Positions 43,279 through 54,842 of a stretch of DNA of 64,000 nt are shown one piece after another. The stretch comes from an uncultured Bacilli bacterium (GTDB lineage: Bacteria > Bacillota_I > Bacilli_A > RFN20 > CAG-449). Position 1 is the first letter of the stretch. Every line of letters begins with the position of its first letter. The stretch covers positions 1-64,000 of the forward strand of contig CANQAG010000002.1 in the NCBI GenBank assembly GCA_947588815.1, in the 5' to 3' direction. Both the position numbers and the translations under genes were made by a program. Below the pieces are notes generated by a model that was given only the letters and a program-made list of their open reading frames with translations, had not been told where the DNA came from and did no database searches.

Positions 43279-45825
43279 ATGGATGAACCTGAAGTATTTA
43301 TTTCATATCATGGAGATAGTCATGGCCAAAGTTCCTATGAAATGGCTGAACGGCTAAAGGAATTTTTAGAAACTCACCCAGGTAGGTCATTCAAATGTTT
43401 TTTATGTAGAAGAGAAAATAGTGATGATTTTTATGATGCAATTAATCATGCTTTAAACGTTACCGAACATTTTATTTTGGTTGCATGTGATAAAAATGGA
43501 CTATCTGATTGGGTTTCTGACGAGTTAAAACAATTTGATGGTTTACGCAAAACAGGTAAAAAAACTAATGCTTTGATAAATGCTTATATTTATGGCAATA
43601 TTCAATTAGATGATTTAATTTCTTTTAATACAGTTTTTTCTACAAAAGATATCGCAAGCGGAAGTAATGGATTTGAAAAACTTTACAATATGCTTATTAA
43701 ACGTAGTACATCTAATGAACGAGTGCTATCTTTTAATGCTGAATATAAATTTCATAATATAGTGTCTTTATGCCCCTTGTCATTTAGATTTAATGAAACC
43801 ATCAAAAATATTTTTCTTTCGGAAAAATTTGTCAATGTTGAAACTGATTTAGTTATGCGACGTATTATGGATGACATTACTGTTTTTGAGTGTTACATTT
43901 CTAAACAATTTGTAGAAAATATTCTAACACAAGGAGATTTATTAGTTTTACAAGTTCAAAATCCAACTGTCGTTGCTGAATATATAGTACAATGCACAAA
44001 AATGTACCATGTGCTAGCTTTATTATTTGATTATAATATAGATAATGTAAATATTATTACTGATGGCAAAATTATACCTGTGCCATCACTTAAGGATATT
44101 AGTTTTGCTTTTTATGATACTATTATTGCAATAAATAAGAATTATGAATATACCTTAGGAAATATCACATTTACAGCGAATGATATATCGTTTAAATTAC
44201 CAAAACACCCATTAAATGAATATGGTGAAATTAATTATTTTACCCGCAAAATAGGATTTGATGAATGGGAAACAAAAAAATGTAATATGTCTAACGCAAA
44301 GTTTTGCATATTTCTTCTTACTTCTTGTTATGAAAACATTGTACCAAAAGGCACTAAAGCTAGCGAAGAACTTGCTGATCAATTAGATTTTTGTAAAATT
44401 GAAATACCTGATGTTGAAGATTCTATCGTAGATACAGAAAAATTTTTAATCGAACAACATAACTTAAGTCTTAATAGAAATGAGTATTTATTAGACAAAT
44501 ACTACAAAAACATCAAAAGTGGATTAGATATGAAGGAAGAAGTTAAGGAATTACTTTCATCTAAATATAATGCTATAGCATATCTAATTCGTGATTACTA
44601 TGACAAGCATTCTTCGGAAATCTTTTCGAATATATTTAGCAAGTTGATAGAGTTTAAAAATTTCGAGAAAAATCAAGGGTCAATATCTCGTTACATGTAC
44701 TTATTGATTTTTATTTTTCAAATATACATACATAATATATACAGCGTTAAATTGGATGATGTTGATGAAATGGAGCTCTTTGAGGAAATTAAGTCTATTT
44801 ATCGCAATGAATATGTTCGCGAGTATCGTTTAAATTTATTTGCTCTTATTTGCTCATTCCAAAAGGAATTACTTTTTGGCGGCAAATTAGGTATCGGAAA
44901 TGTATATCGACAAGAAGTGCATCGAATACTTAATGACTTTGAAACATGTATTTGTAATATGACCCAAAGTTCTGACACAATTCAAGATAATAAATTTAAA
45001 GATAGCCTTTTGCTACTTTATCGTGAACGAGCTGTAATTTGGGAACAGTGTGGCGATAGTTCTATTTCTCACGAAGACAGAATAGCCTACTATAATCGAT
45101 GGAAATTAGATTGTGAAAAAGCTATAGAAATTTCCAAGCATTTTAGTTGCGATAAAGAGGTATTGGGTTGCGTATATCTAAATCTCGCCTCTTCTCTAAA
45201 TAGACTTTCCCGCGAAGAAAAAGATCCACGAACTACTTTAATGGATTGTCTTAAAAATCTCGACATGGCTATGGAATTATTTAAAACTAGTGTAAATGAT
45301 AGAAATATAGCTTATGCTTACTTGCATAAGAGTGATTGTTACGAAGCTTTACTTAAACTAGACGCTGCTAATGAATATTTTGAATTTAGTAAATTTGCAC
45401 CTCTTGCAAAAGAAATATGGCAAAATTCAGCGCGAGCAATGAATCTTTTTAAAGACACAGATGATAATGTTGCTAAATGTTGGGCACTTAGATTATCTAT
45501 TAAAGGTAAACTTTTTATGTCATCTGAAGCAAATACTTGCGACAATTTGCGTTGGAGTCTTAAATCCATAAATAAAGCATTCCACTACTGCCATGCAAGT
45601 AATTATGTTAATGGTATGGCTGAATGTGTAATGGATTTAACCATATACATTAATATTATTCGCCATTTCAATTTAACATCAGAACTTTTAGAAGAAATCA
45701 AATCTACTTTTTTTGACGAAATGGCAACATTCACATCTTTACTTAAAATGTTAGAACTGAATGGTGAAGATATTTACAATTTACAAAAACAAACTGAAAA
45801 ATTAGTTTCTAAACTTATTAAATAG
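43279..45825 (+). CDS. TIR-domain protein with C-terminal helical (TPR-like) repeats
   Basis: The product (848 aa) begins with a TIR domain (residues 4-140). EVFISYHGDSHGQS is the first strand and AA loop, SFKCFLCRREN the next, HFILVACDKNGLSDWVSDEL carries the W78...E82 pair in the position of the catalytic Glu of TIR NADases, and NALINAYIYG the following strand. The middle (about 150-400) is mixed with many beta segments, and the rest (about 430-845) is helical with TPR-like A/B helices (VLGCVYLNLASSL, NIAYAYLHKSDCYEAL, KCWALRLSIKGKLF). Bacterial TIR proteins of this outline commonly cleave NAD+ or make a nucleotide signal after sensing phage. Ribosome binding site GAGG. It is followed after 21 bases by the M24 gene. 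Defence is an inference. Confidence 0.8.
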   Translation: MDEPEVFISYHGDSHGQSSYEMAERLKEFLETHPGRSFKCFLCRRENSDDFYDAINHALNVTEHFILVACDKNGLSDWVSDELKQFDGLRKTGKKTNALINAYIYGNIQLDDLISFNTVFSTKDIASGSNGFEKLYNMLIKRSTSNERVLSFNAEYKFHNIVSLCPLSFRFNETIKNIFLSEKFVNVETDLVMRRIMDDITVFECYISKQFVENILTQGDLLVLQVQNPTVVAEYIVQCTKMYHVLALLFDYNIDNVNIITDGKIIPVPSLKDISFAFYDTIIAINKNYEYTLGNITFTANDISFKLPKHPLNEYGEINYFTRKIGFDEWETKKCNMSNAKFCIFLLTSCYENIVPKGTKASEELADQLDFCKIEIPDVEDSIVDTEKFLIEQHNLSLNRNEYLLDKYYKNIKSGLDMKEEVKELLSSKYNAIAYLIRDYYDKHSSEIFSNIFSKLIEFKNFEKNQGSISRYMYLLIFIFQIYIHNIYSVKLDDVDEMELFEEIKSIYRNEYVREYRLNLFALICSFQKELLFGGKLGIGNVYRQEVHRILNDFETCICNMTQSSDTIQDNKFKDSLLLLYRERAVIWEQCGDSSISHEDRIAYYNRWKLDCEKAIEISKHFSCDKEVLGCVYLNLASSLNRLSREEKDPRTTLMDCLKNLDMAMELFKTSVNDRNIAYAYLHKSDCYEALLKLDAANEYFEFSKFAPLAKEIWQNSARAMNLFKDTDDNVAKCWALRLSIKGKLFMSSEANTCDNLRWSLKSINKAFHYCHASNYVNGMAECVMDLTIYINIIRHFNLTSELLEEIKSTFFDEMATFTSLLKMLELNGEDIYNLQKQTEKLVSKLIK

Positions 45826-45846
45826 ATTGGAGGATTTAATAAAAAT

Positions 45847-47013
45847 ATGTTTGATACGATTAAAGATTATTTAATTAAAAATAATATAGATGCATGGGTT
45901 ATTTATGATTTTGCATCGACAAATCCAGCATTTACAAAATTAGTTGGCAATGCTTTTAGCACACGCAAATGTTTTTTGGTTTTGGATAGGCAAAGTAAAA
46001 TTTTAATTTGCCATATCATTGATAAACCAGCATTGCAAAAATTAGTAGACAAATCATTTATATTTAAAACATTTCGCACTTGGAAAGAAATGGATTACAT
46101 ATTACAAGATACGATGAGCACATACAAATGTGTAATGATGGAAATTAGTGATAATGGCTTAATGCCTCGCTCATCCTATGTTGATTATGGAACAGTTTGT
46201 TCAATTAAGCGTTTTGTTAATGAAATTGTTTCTTCGGCAGATATGTTTCAAAAACTTACTGCTCCCTTTTCAGGAAAATCACTTGATTCTCATATTAAAG
46301 CGGCAAAAATCGTTAACGAAATAAAAAATGAAGCTTTTAAAAAAATTTCTACTGATATAAAATTGCATGGATATTCAGATGAATATGAAATTCAACAATA
46401 TATTTTGAAAAAATTTACTGAAAATGATATGGTTACAGATAGTTCTCCAATTGTTGCAATAGGAAAAAATGCAAGTAGTCCACATTACGAACCATCTACA
46501 AATGTTCACTCCCGTATTACAAAGGGAGATCTAGTATTGATTGATTTGTGGGCAAAGTTTAATGGCACTGATAATGTATTTGCAGATATTACTTGGATGG
46601 GTTTTGTTGGTAACGTAATTCCAAAACAAATTCAACATGTATTTAATGTTGTAAAAAAAGCTATTGATCTAGCTTTAGAATTTTTAGAAGAAGAACTACC
46701 TAAACGTCGTGTGTGTGGTTACGAAGTAGATGATATTTGCAATAATTACATTACCTCACAAGGATTCGGTGATTTTATTGTACACCGCACTGGCCATAGC
46801 ATTTCTTTAGGTGAAAGTGACCATGGTATTGGTGTAAACATTGATAATTTTGAGACGCATGATACTCGCGAAATAATCAATAATATTGCTTTTTCTCTTG
46901 AACCAGCAATTTATATGCCTGAATTTGGTTTACGTGAGGAAATAAATGTATATATAGATAATAAACATCCTATTGTTTACACACCTAGGCAAAAAAAGAT
47001 TGTTCTATTGTAA
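45847..47013 (+). CDS. M24-family metallopeptidase (Xaa-Pro aminopeptidase-like)
   Basis: The product (388 aa) has a creatinase-like N-domain (1-140) and a pita-bread catalytic domain (about 150-388). All five metal ligands of M24 enzymes are visible: D233, D247, H317, E352 and E364/E365 (in LIDLWAKF, FADITWMG, HRTGHSIS, LEPAIYMP and REEINVYI). An active di-metal peptidase is therefore expected, most like aminopeptidase P, which removes an N-terminal residue before Pro. The W in LIDLWAKF and the separate HGIG loop are slightly atypical. GGAGG is present, with a long 13-base spacing. It is probably co-transcribed with the TIR gene, with similar AT-rich codon use. Confidence 0.85.
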   Translation: MFDTIKDYLIKNNIDAWVIYDFASTNPAFTKLVGNAFSTRKCFLVLDRQSKILICHIIDKPALQKLVDKSFIFKTFRTWKEMDYILQDTMSTYKCVMMEISDNGLMPRSSYVDYGTVCSIKRFVNEIVSSADMFQKLTAPFSGKSLDSHIKAAKIVNEIKNEAFKKISTDIKLHGYSDEYEIQQYILKKFTENDMVTDSSPIVAIGKNASSPHYEPSTNVHSRITKGDLVLIDLWAKFNGTDNVFADITWMGFVGNVIPKQIQHVFNVVKKAIDLALEFLEEELPKRRVCGYEVDDICNNYITSQGFGDFIVHRTGHSISLGESDHGIGVNIDNFETHDTREIINNIAFSLEPAIYMPEFGLREEINVYIDNKHPIVYTPRQKKIVLL

Positions 47014-47176
47014 TACTTGCAAACTAATAAAATGTACTTACGATATTTCACAATAAGCTATTGAAATTTTTATAATTACAATGAAATATAAAGTTTTTAA
47101 GTTTTAAAGATTTAAGTTTTTAATTTTTTATAAGAATTTTGATGCAACGTAGATTTTATTTATATATCTCAATATT

Positions 47177-49018
47177 TTATTGCTTGATTTTAATTACGAG
47201 ATTTCGCATCGCATTTAAAATAGCGATAAGCGCCACTCCAACATCGGCAAAGATTGCAAGAAACATGTTAGTGTAACCTAAAGTCGAAAGAATCAAAACT
47301 AAGATTTTTATCGCTATTGAAAAGATGATATTTTCTTTAACGATTCTTATCGTCCGTTTCGACAAGCTGTAGATTAAAGGAATTTTTTGAATATCATCGT
47401 TTAAAATGACGACATCGCTAGCCTCTAATGCAGCATCAGAACCAAGCCCCCCCATTGCAAAACCCACATCGCTTAACGCTAAAACCGGAGCATCATTCAA
47501 TCCATCGCCGACAAAAGCGATTTTACTATCATCATCCAATGATTCTTTTATCGTCTTGAAAATGCTGACTTTATCTTGTGGCATCAATTCGTAATGCACT
47601 TCGTCAAGTTTCAAATAAGATTGGATTTTTAAAGTATTTTCTTTTTTGTCTCCGGTAAGCATCACCGCTTTAATATTTTGATCGTGGAGTTTCTCGATTG
47701 TGGCTTTCGCCTCTTTTTTCACTTCATCACCGACCGTCACATAACCTAAATATTGATTATCATAAGCGACATAGATCGTCGTTCCAAATGAATCGTTTTT
47801 AGCATAGTTAATATTAAATTGCTCCATCAATTTGTCGTTGCCGGCGATAATAACTTTATCGTCTATTTTTCCTTTAAGACCCATTCCGGCAACTTCTTCA
47901 TATTCTTTTACTTCCTTCAATTCACCATCATAAGATGTGACAATAGCGTTAGCTAACGGATGTAAAGAATTATGTTCAAGAGACGCAAGAAGTTGCATCA
48001 TCCGTTCCTCATCAGCAGCACTTTTATTAATAATTGTAAAATTGCCTTTAGTTAAAGTTCCGGTTTTGTCAAAGCATATCGCTTTTAACTTTGCAATTTG
48101 TTCAATATATGTACTGCCTTTTATTAGGATTCCTTGTTTTGAAGCATAGCCGATTCCCGAAAAGAATGATAACGGAATCGATATCACTAAAGCACACGGA
48201 CACGAGACCACTAAAAATGATAGTGCCCGATGCAACCACATGGTCCATAATCCGTCAAACAAAGGTGGAAGTACCGCTAAAACAATTGCCAAAAGAACGA
48301 CAAGCGGTGTATAAATTCGCGCGAATTTTGTGATAAATTTTTCATTCTCCCCTTTAGTTGATGACGCCTCTTCGATAAGCGATAAAATTTTAGTAGCCGT
48401 CGAATTTTCATAGGTGCTCTTCACTCTAATTACAAGTCGCGAATTGAGATTGATCGTTCCGGAAAATACTTCGCTCTTTTTTAAAACCTTGACCGGTAGC
48501 GACTCACCGGTTAAAGAACTCATATCCAATAAAGATTCTCCCTCTTCAACTATGCCGTCAAGGGGAATTCTTTCACCCGGTTTTACAACCATAAGTTCAT
48601 CTAATTTCACTTCTGCAGAAGCGACTTCAAGTTCTTGATCTTCACGGATAACACGTGTAGTTTCCGGAATGAGATTCATCATCGCCGTGATCGATTTTCG
48701 CGATTTGTCGACGGCTAAATCTTGAAGTAATTCTCCGATTTGATAAAGAATCATCACCGCGATGGCTTCACTATACTCTTGTAATGCTAGTGCGACAAGA
48801 GAAGCAAGACTCATTAAGAAAAACTCATCAAGAAAAGCGTGAGGATCGTGAAAAATATTTTTGATGGCTTTAAAGATAATATCGTAACTGATAACAACAT
48901 AAGAGACTATAAAAATAATGACCTTAAAAACATTATCAATCGGCAAAAAGATTCCAAGTAATAGCAAGATAGAAGATAAGATGATTTTAACGATCGCGAC
49001 TATATTTTCTTTATTCAT
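47177..49018 (-). CDS. P1B-type heavy-metal ATPase (Zn/Cd/Co class)
   Basis: The 613 aa product is a metal-exporting P-type ATPase lacking an N-terminal metal-binding domain. It shows the actuator TGES (SSLTGESLPV), the membrane metal site CPC in VVSCPCALVIS, the phosphorylation loop CFDKTGTLTKG, an HP-type motif (LEHNSLHPLA), GDG (FVGDGLNDAPVLA) and eight membrane helices. The CPC plus sequence context points to the ZntA/CadA class. The start is the ATG at 49018, which overlaps the stop of the HMA-domain gene (ATGA). Upstream in-frame codons lie inside that gene. In most relatives the HMA domain is fused at the N-terminus. Confidence 0.9.
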   Translation of the reverse strand: MNKENIVAIVKIILSSILLLLGIFLPIDNVFKVIIFIVSYVVISYDIIFKAIKNIFHDPHAFLDEFFLMSLASLVALALQEYSEAIAVMILYQIGELLQDLAVDKSRKSITAMMNLIPETTRVIREDQELEVASAEVKLDELMVVKPGERIPLDGIVEEGESLLDMSSLTGESLPVKVLKKSEVFSGTINLNSRLVIRVKSTYENSTATKILSLIEEASSTKGENEKFITKFARIYTPLVVLLAIVLAVLPPLFDGLWTMWLHRALSFLVVSCPCALVISIPLSFFSGIGYASKQGILIKGSTYIEQIAKLKAICFDKTGTLTKGNFTIINKSAADEERMMQLLASLEHNSLHPLANAIVTSYDGELKEVKEYEEVAGMGLKGKIDDKVIIAGNDKLMEQFNINYAKNDSFGTTIYVAYDNQYLGYVTVGDEVKKEAKATIEKLHDQNIKAVMLTGDKKENTLKIQSYLKLDEVHYELMPQDKVSIFKTIKESLDDDSKIAFVGDGLNDAPVLALSDVGFAMGGLGSDAALEASDVVILNDDIQKIPLIYSLSKRTIRIVKENIIFSIAIKILVLILSTLGYTNMFLAIFADVGVALIAILNAMRNLVIKIKQ

Positions 49019-49230
49019 ACGATTTTTACACCACCTTCGAATTTTGCACATTCTTGGCGAATAGTAGCTAGCACTGTTTCAAATTGATCATCGCACGATT
49101 CGATCGTCATCTTATTAAATAAAAAATTGATCGTAAGTTTTTGAACGCCATCGATTTTTTGAAGTTTCCGTTCTAATTTAGTAGCACATGACGGACAGTC
49201 TAATCCAATAACTTGAAATTTCTTAACCAT
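49015..49230 (-). CDS. Stand-alone HMA metal-binding protein
   Basis: The product (71 aa) is a single heavy-metal-associated domain with ferredoxin-like fold. The metal motif is GLDCPSCATKLE (C12 and C15 region, CxxC). The second half is LTINFLFNKMTIE and a final helix and strand. It probably delivers or senses metal for the coupled ATPase, whose start codon overlaps its stop. GGAGG lies upstream of the ATG. The pair looks like a CadA split into two polypeptides, or a chaperone-ATPase operon. Confidence 0.9.
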   Translation of the reverse strand: MVKKFQVIGLDCPSCATKLERKLQKIDGVQKLTINFLFNKMTIESCDDQFETVLATIRQECAKFEGGVKIV

Positions 49231-49245
49231 AATTTTCCTCCAACG

Positions 49246-49301
49246 ATTAAACGTTTGTTTAATTGTATATTCATTATATTCAGGTCAAGAAGCTTTTGCA
49301 A
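49246..49301 (-). promoter_or_regulatory. Promoter and operator of the HMA/ATPase operon
   Basis: TTGCAA (49301-49296), a 17-base spacer and a perfect TATAAT (49278-49273) on the minus strand. Between the -10 and the ribosome binding site lies a perfect 7-bp inverted repeat, ATTAAAC and GTTTAAT (49246-49252 and 49257-49263), placed where a metal repressor would block transcription. Confidence 0.65.
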
Positions 49302-49322
49302 CTATTTTAAATTATTTATTTA

Positions 49323-49427
49323 TTATTTGTTGCGATTAAGTCTAGTCGCACCCTTAAAAAAAAGAAGAATCACGAAGACACTAACTATATAAGCGATTGC
49401 AATTAATAGCATCTTCGATAGATTCAT
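49323..49427 (-). CDS. 34-residue single-span membrane peptide
   Basis: A short reading frame of 34 codons plus TAA encodes MNLSKMLLIAIAYIVSVFVI and a basic tail ending in NRNK. One hydrophobic helix spans about residues 6-23, with Lys/Arg after it. AGGAAGTG lies ahead of the ATG, and an extended -10 (TGATATAAT) precedes that. It sits upstream of the HMA/ATPase operon on the same strand, which suggests, but does not prove, a link to metal export. Small membrane peptides are easily missed, and its size alone gives limited confidence. Confidence 0.5.
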   Translation of the reverse strand: MNLSKMLLIAIAYIVSVFVILLFFKGATRLNRNK

Positions 49428-49570
49428 CTAAAATCACTTCCTATTATATCAATATGTAGATTTGTCGAAATTATTATAATTTTGTCGTATTTTATATTTA
49501 AATTGTCCCCATTCAATGAATACTGAATACAATTTTTATCTTTTAATTGGAACTTATTTATAACGTCACT

Positions 49571-50881
49571 CTAACACTTAGCTTCATCTATTAAAAACAT
49601 AGTCATATATAATGGATAACACTTCATTTTCGGATTAGAACAATTTACATTATTTGTTGATAGAATAATTCCATAATCTAATCTTTCCTTTTCAAGTATG
49701 GTTTTTAAGCTTGACGCTTTTATATTTTTACCAGACTTTACTTCTATTGGAACAATTTTTCCTTTCATATACGTCACAAAATCTATTTCCACAGTTTCAT
49801 TTTTTTGATAATAATATATAGGTAATTGATTATCAATTAAGCATTGCGCTATAGCATTTTCAAAAATGCCACCTTTAAATACACCTAAATTCCCATTAAT
49901 AATATCAAAACTAACATTTTGTTCATAAAAAGATAACAATAAACCTGTATCATTAAAATAAAATTTAAAAGCATTTAGATCTCTGTAGGCTTTAAGTGGA
50001 ATATCAAATGTTTTTAATCTATTTACTTTAATTCCTAATCCTGCATCTAAAAGCCAATTCAATGTACTTCCATAATACCTTGAAGTTCCACCCTGCTTAA
50101 CAACTTTATATTGAAATTTCTTATTATCTTTTGCAAGTTGTTCTGGAATTGATTCAAAGCATTCTCTAGCTTTTTCTCTCATCGTCTTAGTTGCATATTT
50201 TGCAATATCATTTTTATAATCTAAAAAAATATTTTTTTGAATATAAATCACTTGTTGCATATTCGAAGTTTCTATGTATTTTTTTACGGCAGCGGGCATA
50301 CCGCCTACTACAATATAGTGTAAAAATAATTCAATCAGTTTTTCATGAGTAGCTAATGGAACAACTTCATTTTTATCAAAGTATTCGTGTAAGCTTTGGA
50401 TTAACTCATCACTATATCCGTTAGCCCACAAAAATTCCTTAAAAGACATAGGTCTCATGTATAGTGATTCAACGTATCCCACCGGATAAGAGGAAACCTC
50501 ATGCATAATAATTCCAAGCATTGATCCAGAGGCAATAACATCAAATCGTCCATCTAAAGCAAAAACTTTTAAAGCAGTTAAAACCTGTGGACATCTTTGA
50601 ACCTCATCAAAGAATAACAAAGTTTTACCTTCTTCTATTGGTGTTGGTTGATAAGTTGTTAATTGCATTAAAAGCGTTTTAATATCCAAATTTCCAGAAA
50701 ATATATGCCTTGCATCCTCACTGAACTCAAAATTTATGGAATAGCAATATTTATAATTCTTTTTTGCAAATTCCTCAACTAAATAAGTTTTGCCTACTTG
50801 TCTAGCACCATATATGATGAGTGGCTTATGTCCGGGTTGTGACTTCCATTGTACTAATTTGTCGTACATACTTCTGCGCAT
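49571..50881 (-). CDS. AAA ATPase with DUF4143 C-terminal domain
   Basis: The product (436 aa) is a member of the widespread archaeal/bacterial ATPase group. Its N-terminal AAA domain has Walker A YGARQVGKTYL (near residue 25), Walker B LLFFDEVQRCP (near 90) and sensor ASGSMLGI (near 125). The C-terminal DUF4143 region ends in a PD-(D/E)XK-like pattern (VEIDFVTYMKGKIVPIEVKSG). Cellular roles of this family are poorly defined, and some have been linked to mobile elements or defence, with no direct proof here. The start is the ATG at 50881 after AAAGGGG. The gene is AT-rich and stands alone. Confidence 0.85.
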   Translation of the reverse strand: MRRSMYDKLVQWKSQPGHKPLIIYGARQVGKTYLVEEFAKKNYKYCYSINFEFSEDARHIFSGNLDIKTLLMQLTTYQPTPIEEGKTLLFFDEVQRCPQVLTALKVFALDGRFDVIASGSMLGIIMHEVSSYPVGYVESLYMRPMSFKEFLWANGYSDELIQSLHEYFDKNEVVPLATHEKLIELFLHYIVVGGMPAAVKKYIETSNMQQVIYIQKNIFLDYKNDIAKYATKTMREKARECFESIPEQLAKDNKKFQYKVVKQGGTSRYYGSTLNWLLDAGLGIKVNRLKTFDIPLKAYRDLNAFKFYFNDTGLLLSFYEQNVSFDIINGNLGVFKGGIFENAIAQCLIDNQLPIYYYQKNETVEIDFVTYMKGKIVPIEVKSGKNIKASSLKTILEKERLDYGIILSTNNVNCSNPKMKCYPLYMTMFLIDEAKC

Positions 50882-50904
50882 AAAATCAACCCCTTTCATA
50901 TCTA

Positions 50905-50964
50905 ATTTTACCATAGTCTATAAAAATATGCAATTTCACTATAAAAATATGCCGAAAAATATGC
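50905..50964 (-). promoter_or_regulatory. Promoter with phased repeats ahead of the AAA/DUF4143 gene
   Basis: TTGCAT (50933-50928), a 17-base spacer and TAAAAT (50910-50905) form a good promoter on the minus strand. CTATAAAAATATGC occurs at 50918-50931 and again at 50939-50952, 21 bases apart, with a partial third copy at 50955-50964. The first copy overlaps the -35 and spacer. This and the terminator at 51152 are all that was recognised in the 306-base gap. Confidence 0.6.
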
Positions 50965-51151
50965 AAAAATTAGTTTAAAAAATATATAAAAATCTGCATA
51001 AAAATTTTTAAGCATTAAAAAAAGAATAAAATAATCACAAAGATATTTATTACAAAATTAAAGAAACTAAATTAAAAAAATATTTTTATATTTACAACTC
51101 ATCTTTAAGTTTTTTCGTTATTTCCTTTTAAAATACAATTTCCTAGTTAAT

Positions 51152-51180
51152 AAAAAAAGTGATCATAATCGACCACTTTT
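51152..51180 (-). terminator. Terminator of the hrcA-grpE-dnaK-dnaJ operon
   Basis: AAAAGTGGTC / GATCACTTTT stem (one mismatch) followed by T on the minus strand, just after dnaJ. Confidence 0.8.
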
Positions 51181-51187
51181 AATAATC

Positions 51188-52321
51188 TCATTTTTTAAAA
51201 GTTCGCTTTATTTTCTCAAAGAAACTTTCTCCGCGATTCGGTTTCTTTTGTTCTAACTCATTAAATTGTTCTAATAGCGCTTTTTCTTCGTTAGTGAGTT
51301 TTGTCGGAGTCAAAACTTTGATATGGACATAGTGATCACCTTGACCATTACCTCTTAAGTCCTTGACACCTTTGCCTTTCAGTTTAAAAATTTGACCGCT
51401 TTGTGTTCCTTCTTTAATCGTCATTTCTACCGGTCCGTACACCGTTTCAACATCGACGACACATCCTAATGCCGCGGCAACCATCGGAACTTCCAATTGT
51501 GAATGAATATCATTTCCGTCTCTTTCAAAACGTGGATCCCTTTCAACTCTAACTTCGATGAAAAGATCGCCGTTTGGACCTCCGTTAGATCCTCTTTCGC
51601 CTTTACCGCTGACACGAATTTGCTGTCCGTCATTGATACCCGCGGGAATATTGACTTCGACATTCTTTCTAACCCGGTTATATCCTTTGCCGTCACAAGC
51701 CGTACATTTATTTTTGATAATTTTTCCGGTTCCATGACACTCAGGACAAGTGGTGCTGGTTTCCATGGTTCCGAAAATCGTCTGTTGTCTTTGTTTTACA
51801 GTACCGGTACCATTACATCGCGAACACGTTTCAATGTCCGAAGAAGAATTTGCCCCCGTACCACCGCACTTGGTACATGGTTCATCGTAAGTGATTTGAA
51901 GATCGATCGTTTTACCATTGATTGCTTCCATGAATTTAATGCTGATGGTATCGCTGCGGTCGCGACCTCTTGTCGGTCCATTCCGTCTTTGAGAGCGACG
52001 TCCGCCACCGAAAAACGAACCGAAAAGATCACCTAAATCGACATCTTGGAAGCCACCAAAACCACCGCTAAAGCCCCCGAAACCGCCGGCTCCTTGTTCA
52101 AAGGCCGCATGACCGAATTGATCGTACTGGGCCTTTTTTTGAGCATCGGAAAGGACTTCGTAAGCTTCTTGTACTTCCTTAAACTTTTCTTCGGCACCCG
52201 GTTCCTTATTGAGGTCAGGGTGATATTTTTTAGCAAGTTTACGATATGCAGACTTTATTTCATCGTTAGAGGCATTCTTTGATACGCCTAAAACCTCATA
52301 ATAATCCCTTTTAGTCGCCAT
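51188..52321 (-). CDS. dnaJ: Chaperone DnaJ
   Basis: The product (377 aa) is a class I Hsp40. It has the J-domain with HPD ([10 protein letters not shown], residues 33 on), a Gly/Phe region (about 75-110), four zinc-binding CxxCxGxG repeats ([32 protein letters not shown], about 140-205) and a C-terminal substrate-binding domain. It stimulates DnaK ATPase and delivers unfolded clients. It follows dnaK by 72 bases containing a stable hairpin without a T run. GGAGTAGGT lies upstream of the ATG. Confidence 0.97.
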   Translation of the reverse strand: MATKRDYYEVLGVSKNASNDEIKSAYRKLAKKYHPDLNKEPGAEEKFKEVQEAYEVLSDAQKKAQYDQFGHAAFEQGAGGFGGFSGGFGGFQDVDLGDLFGSFFGGGRRSQRRNGPTRGRDRSDTISIKFMEAINGKTIDLQITYDEPCTKCGGTGANSSSDIETCSRCNGTGTVKQRQQTIFGTMETSTTCPECHGTGKIIKNKCTACDGKGYNRVRKNVEVNIPAGINDGQQIRVSGKGERGSNGGPNGDLFIEVRVERDPRFERDGNDIHSQLEVPMVAAALGCVVDVETVYGPVEMTIKEGTQSGQIFKLKGKGVKDLRGNGQGDHYVHIKVLTPTKLTNEEKALLEQFNELEQKKPNRGESFFEKIKRTFKK

Positions 52322-52345
52322 ACCTACTCCTTTCTATACGCAAGA

Positions 52346-52373
52346 TGGAGGTTAGGATCATTCCTAGCCTCCA
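52346..52373 (-). other. Intercistronic hairpin between dnaK and dnaJ
   Basis: Twelve base pairs (TGGAGGTTAGGA with TCCTAGCCTCCA, one G-U) around a four-base loop. No T run follows, so it is more likely an mRNA-stability or partial-attenuation element than a terminator. Confidence 0.65.
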
Positions 52374-52393
52374 TAATAATTCTTAAAACTTTA

Positions 52394-54828
<2,435 letters not shown>

Positions 54829-54842
<14 letters not shown>

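Noticed and set aside
47014-47176. Terminator between the M24 gene and the metal ATPase
   Set aside because: The gap is AT-rich with T runs, but no stable GC-containing stem was found.
51503-52036. Long plus-strand open frame (177 codons) opposite dnaJ
   Set aside because: It mirrors the conserved zinc-finger and substrate domains of dnaJ, has no ribosome binding site and no protein-like pattern.
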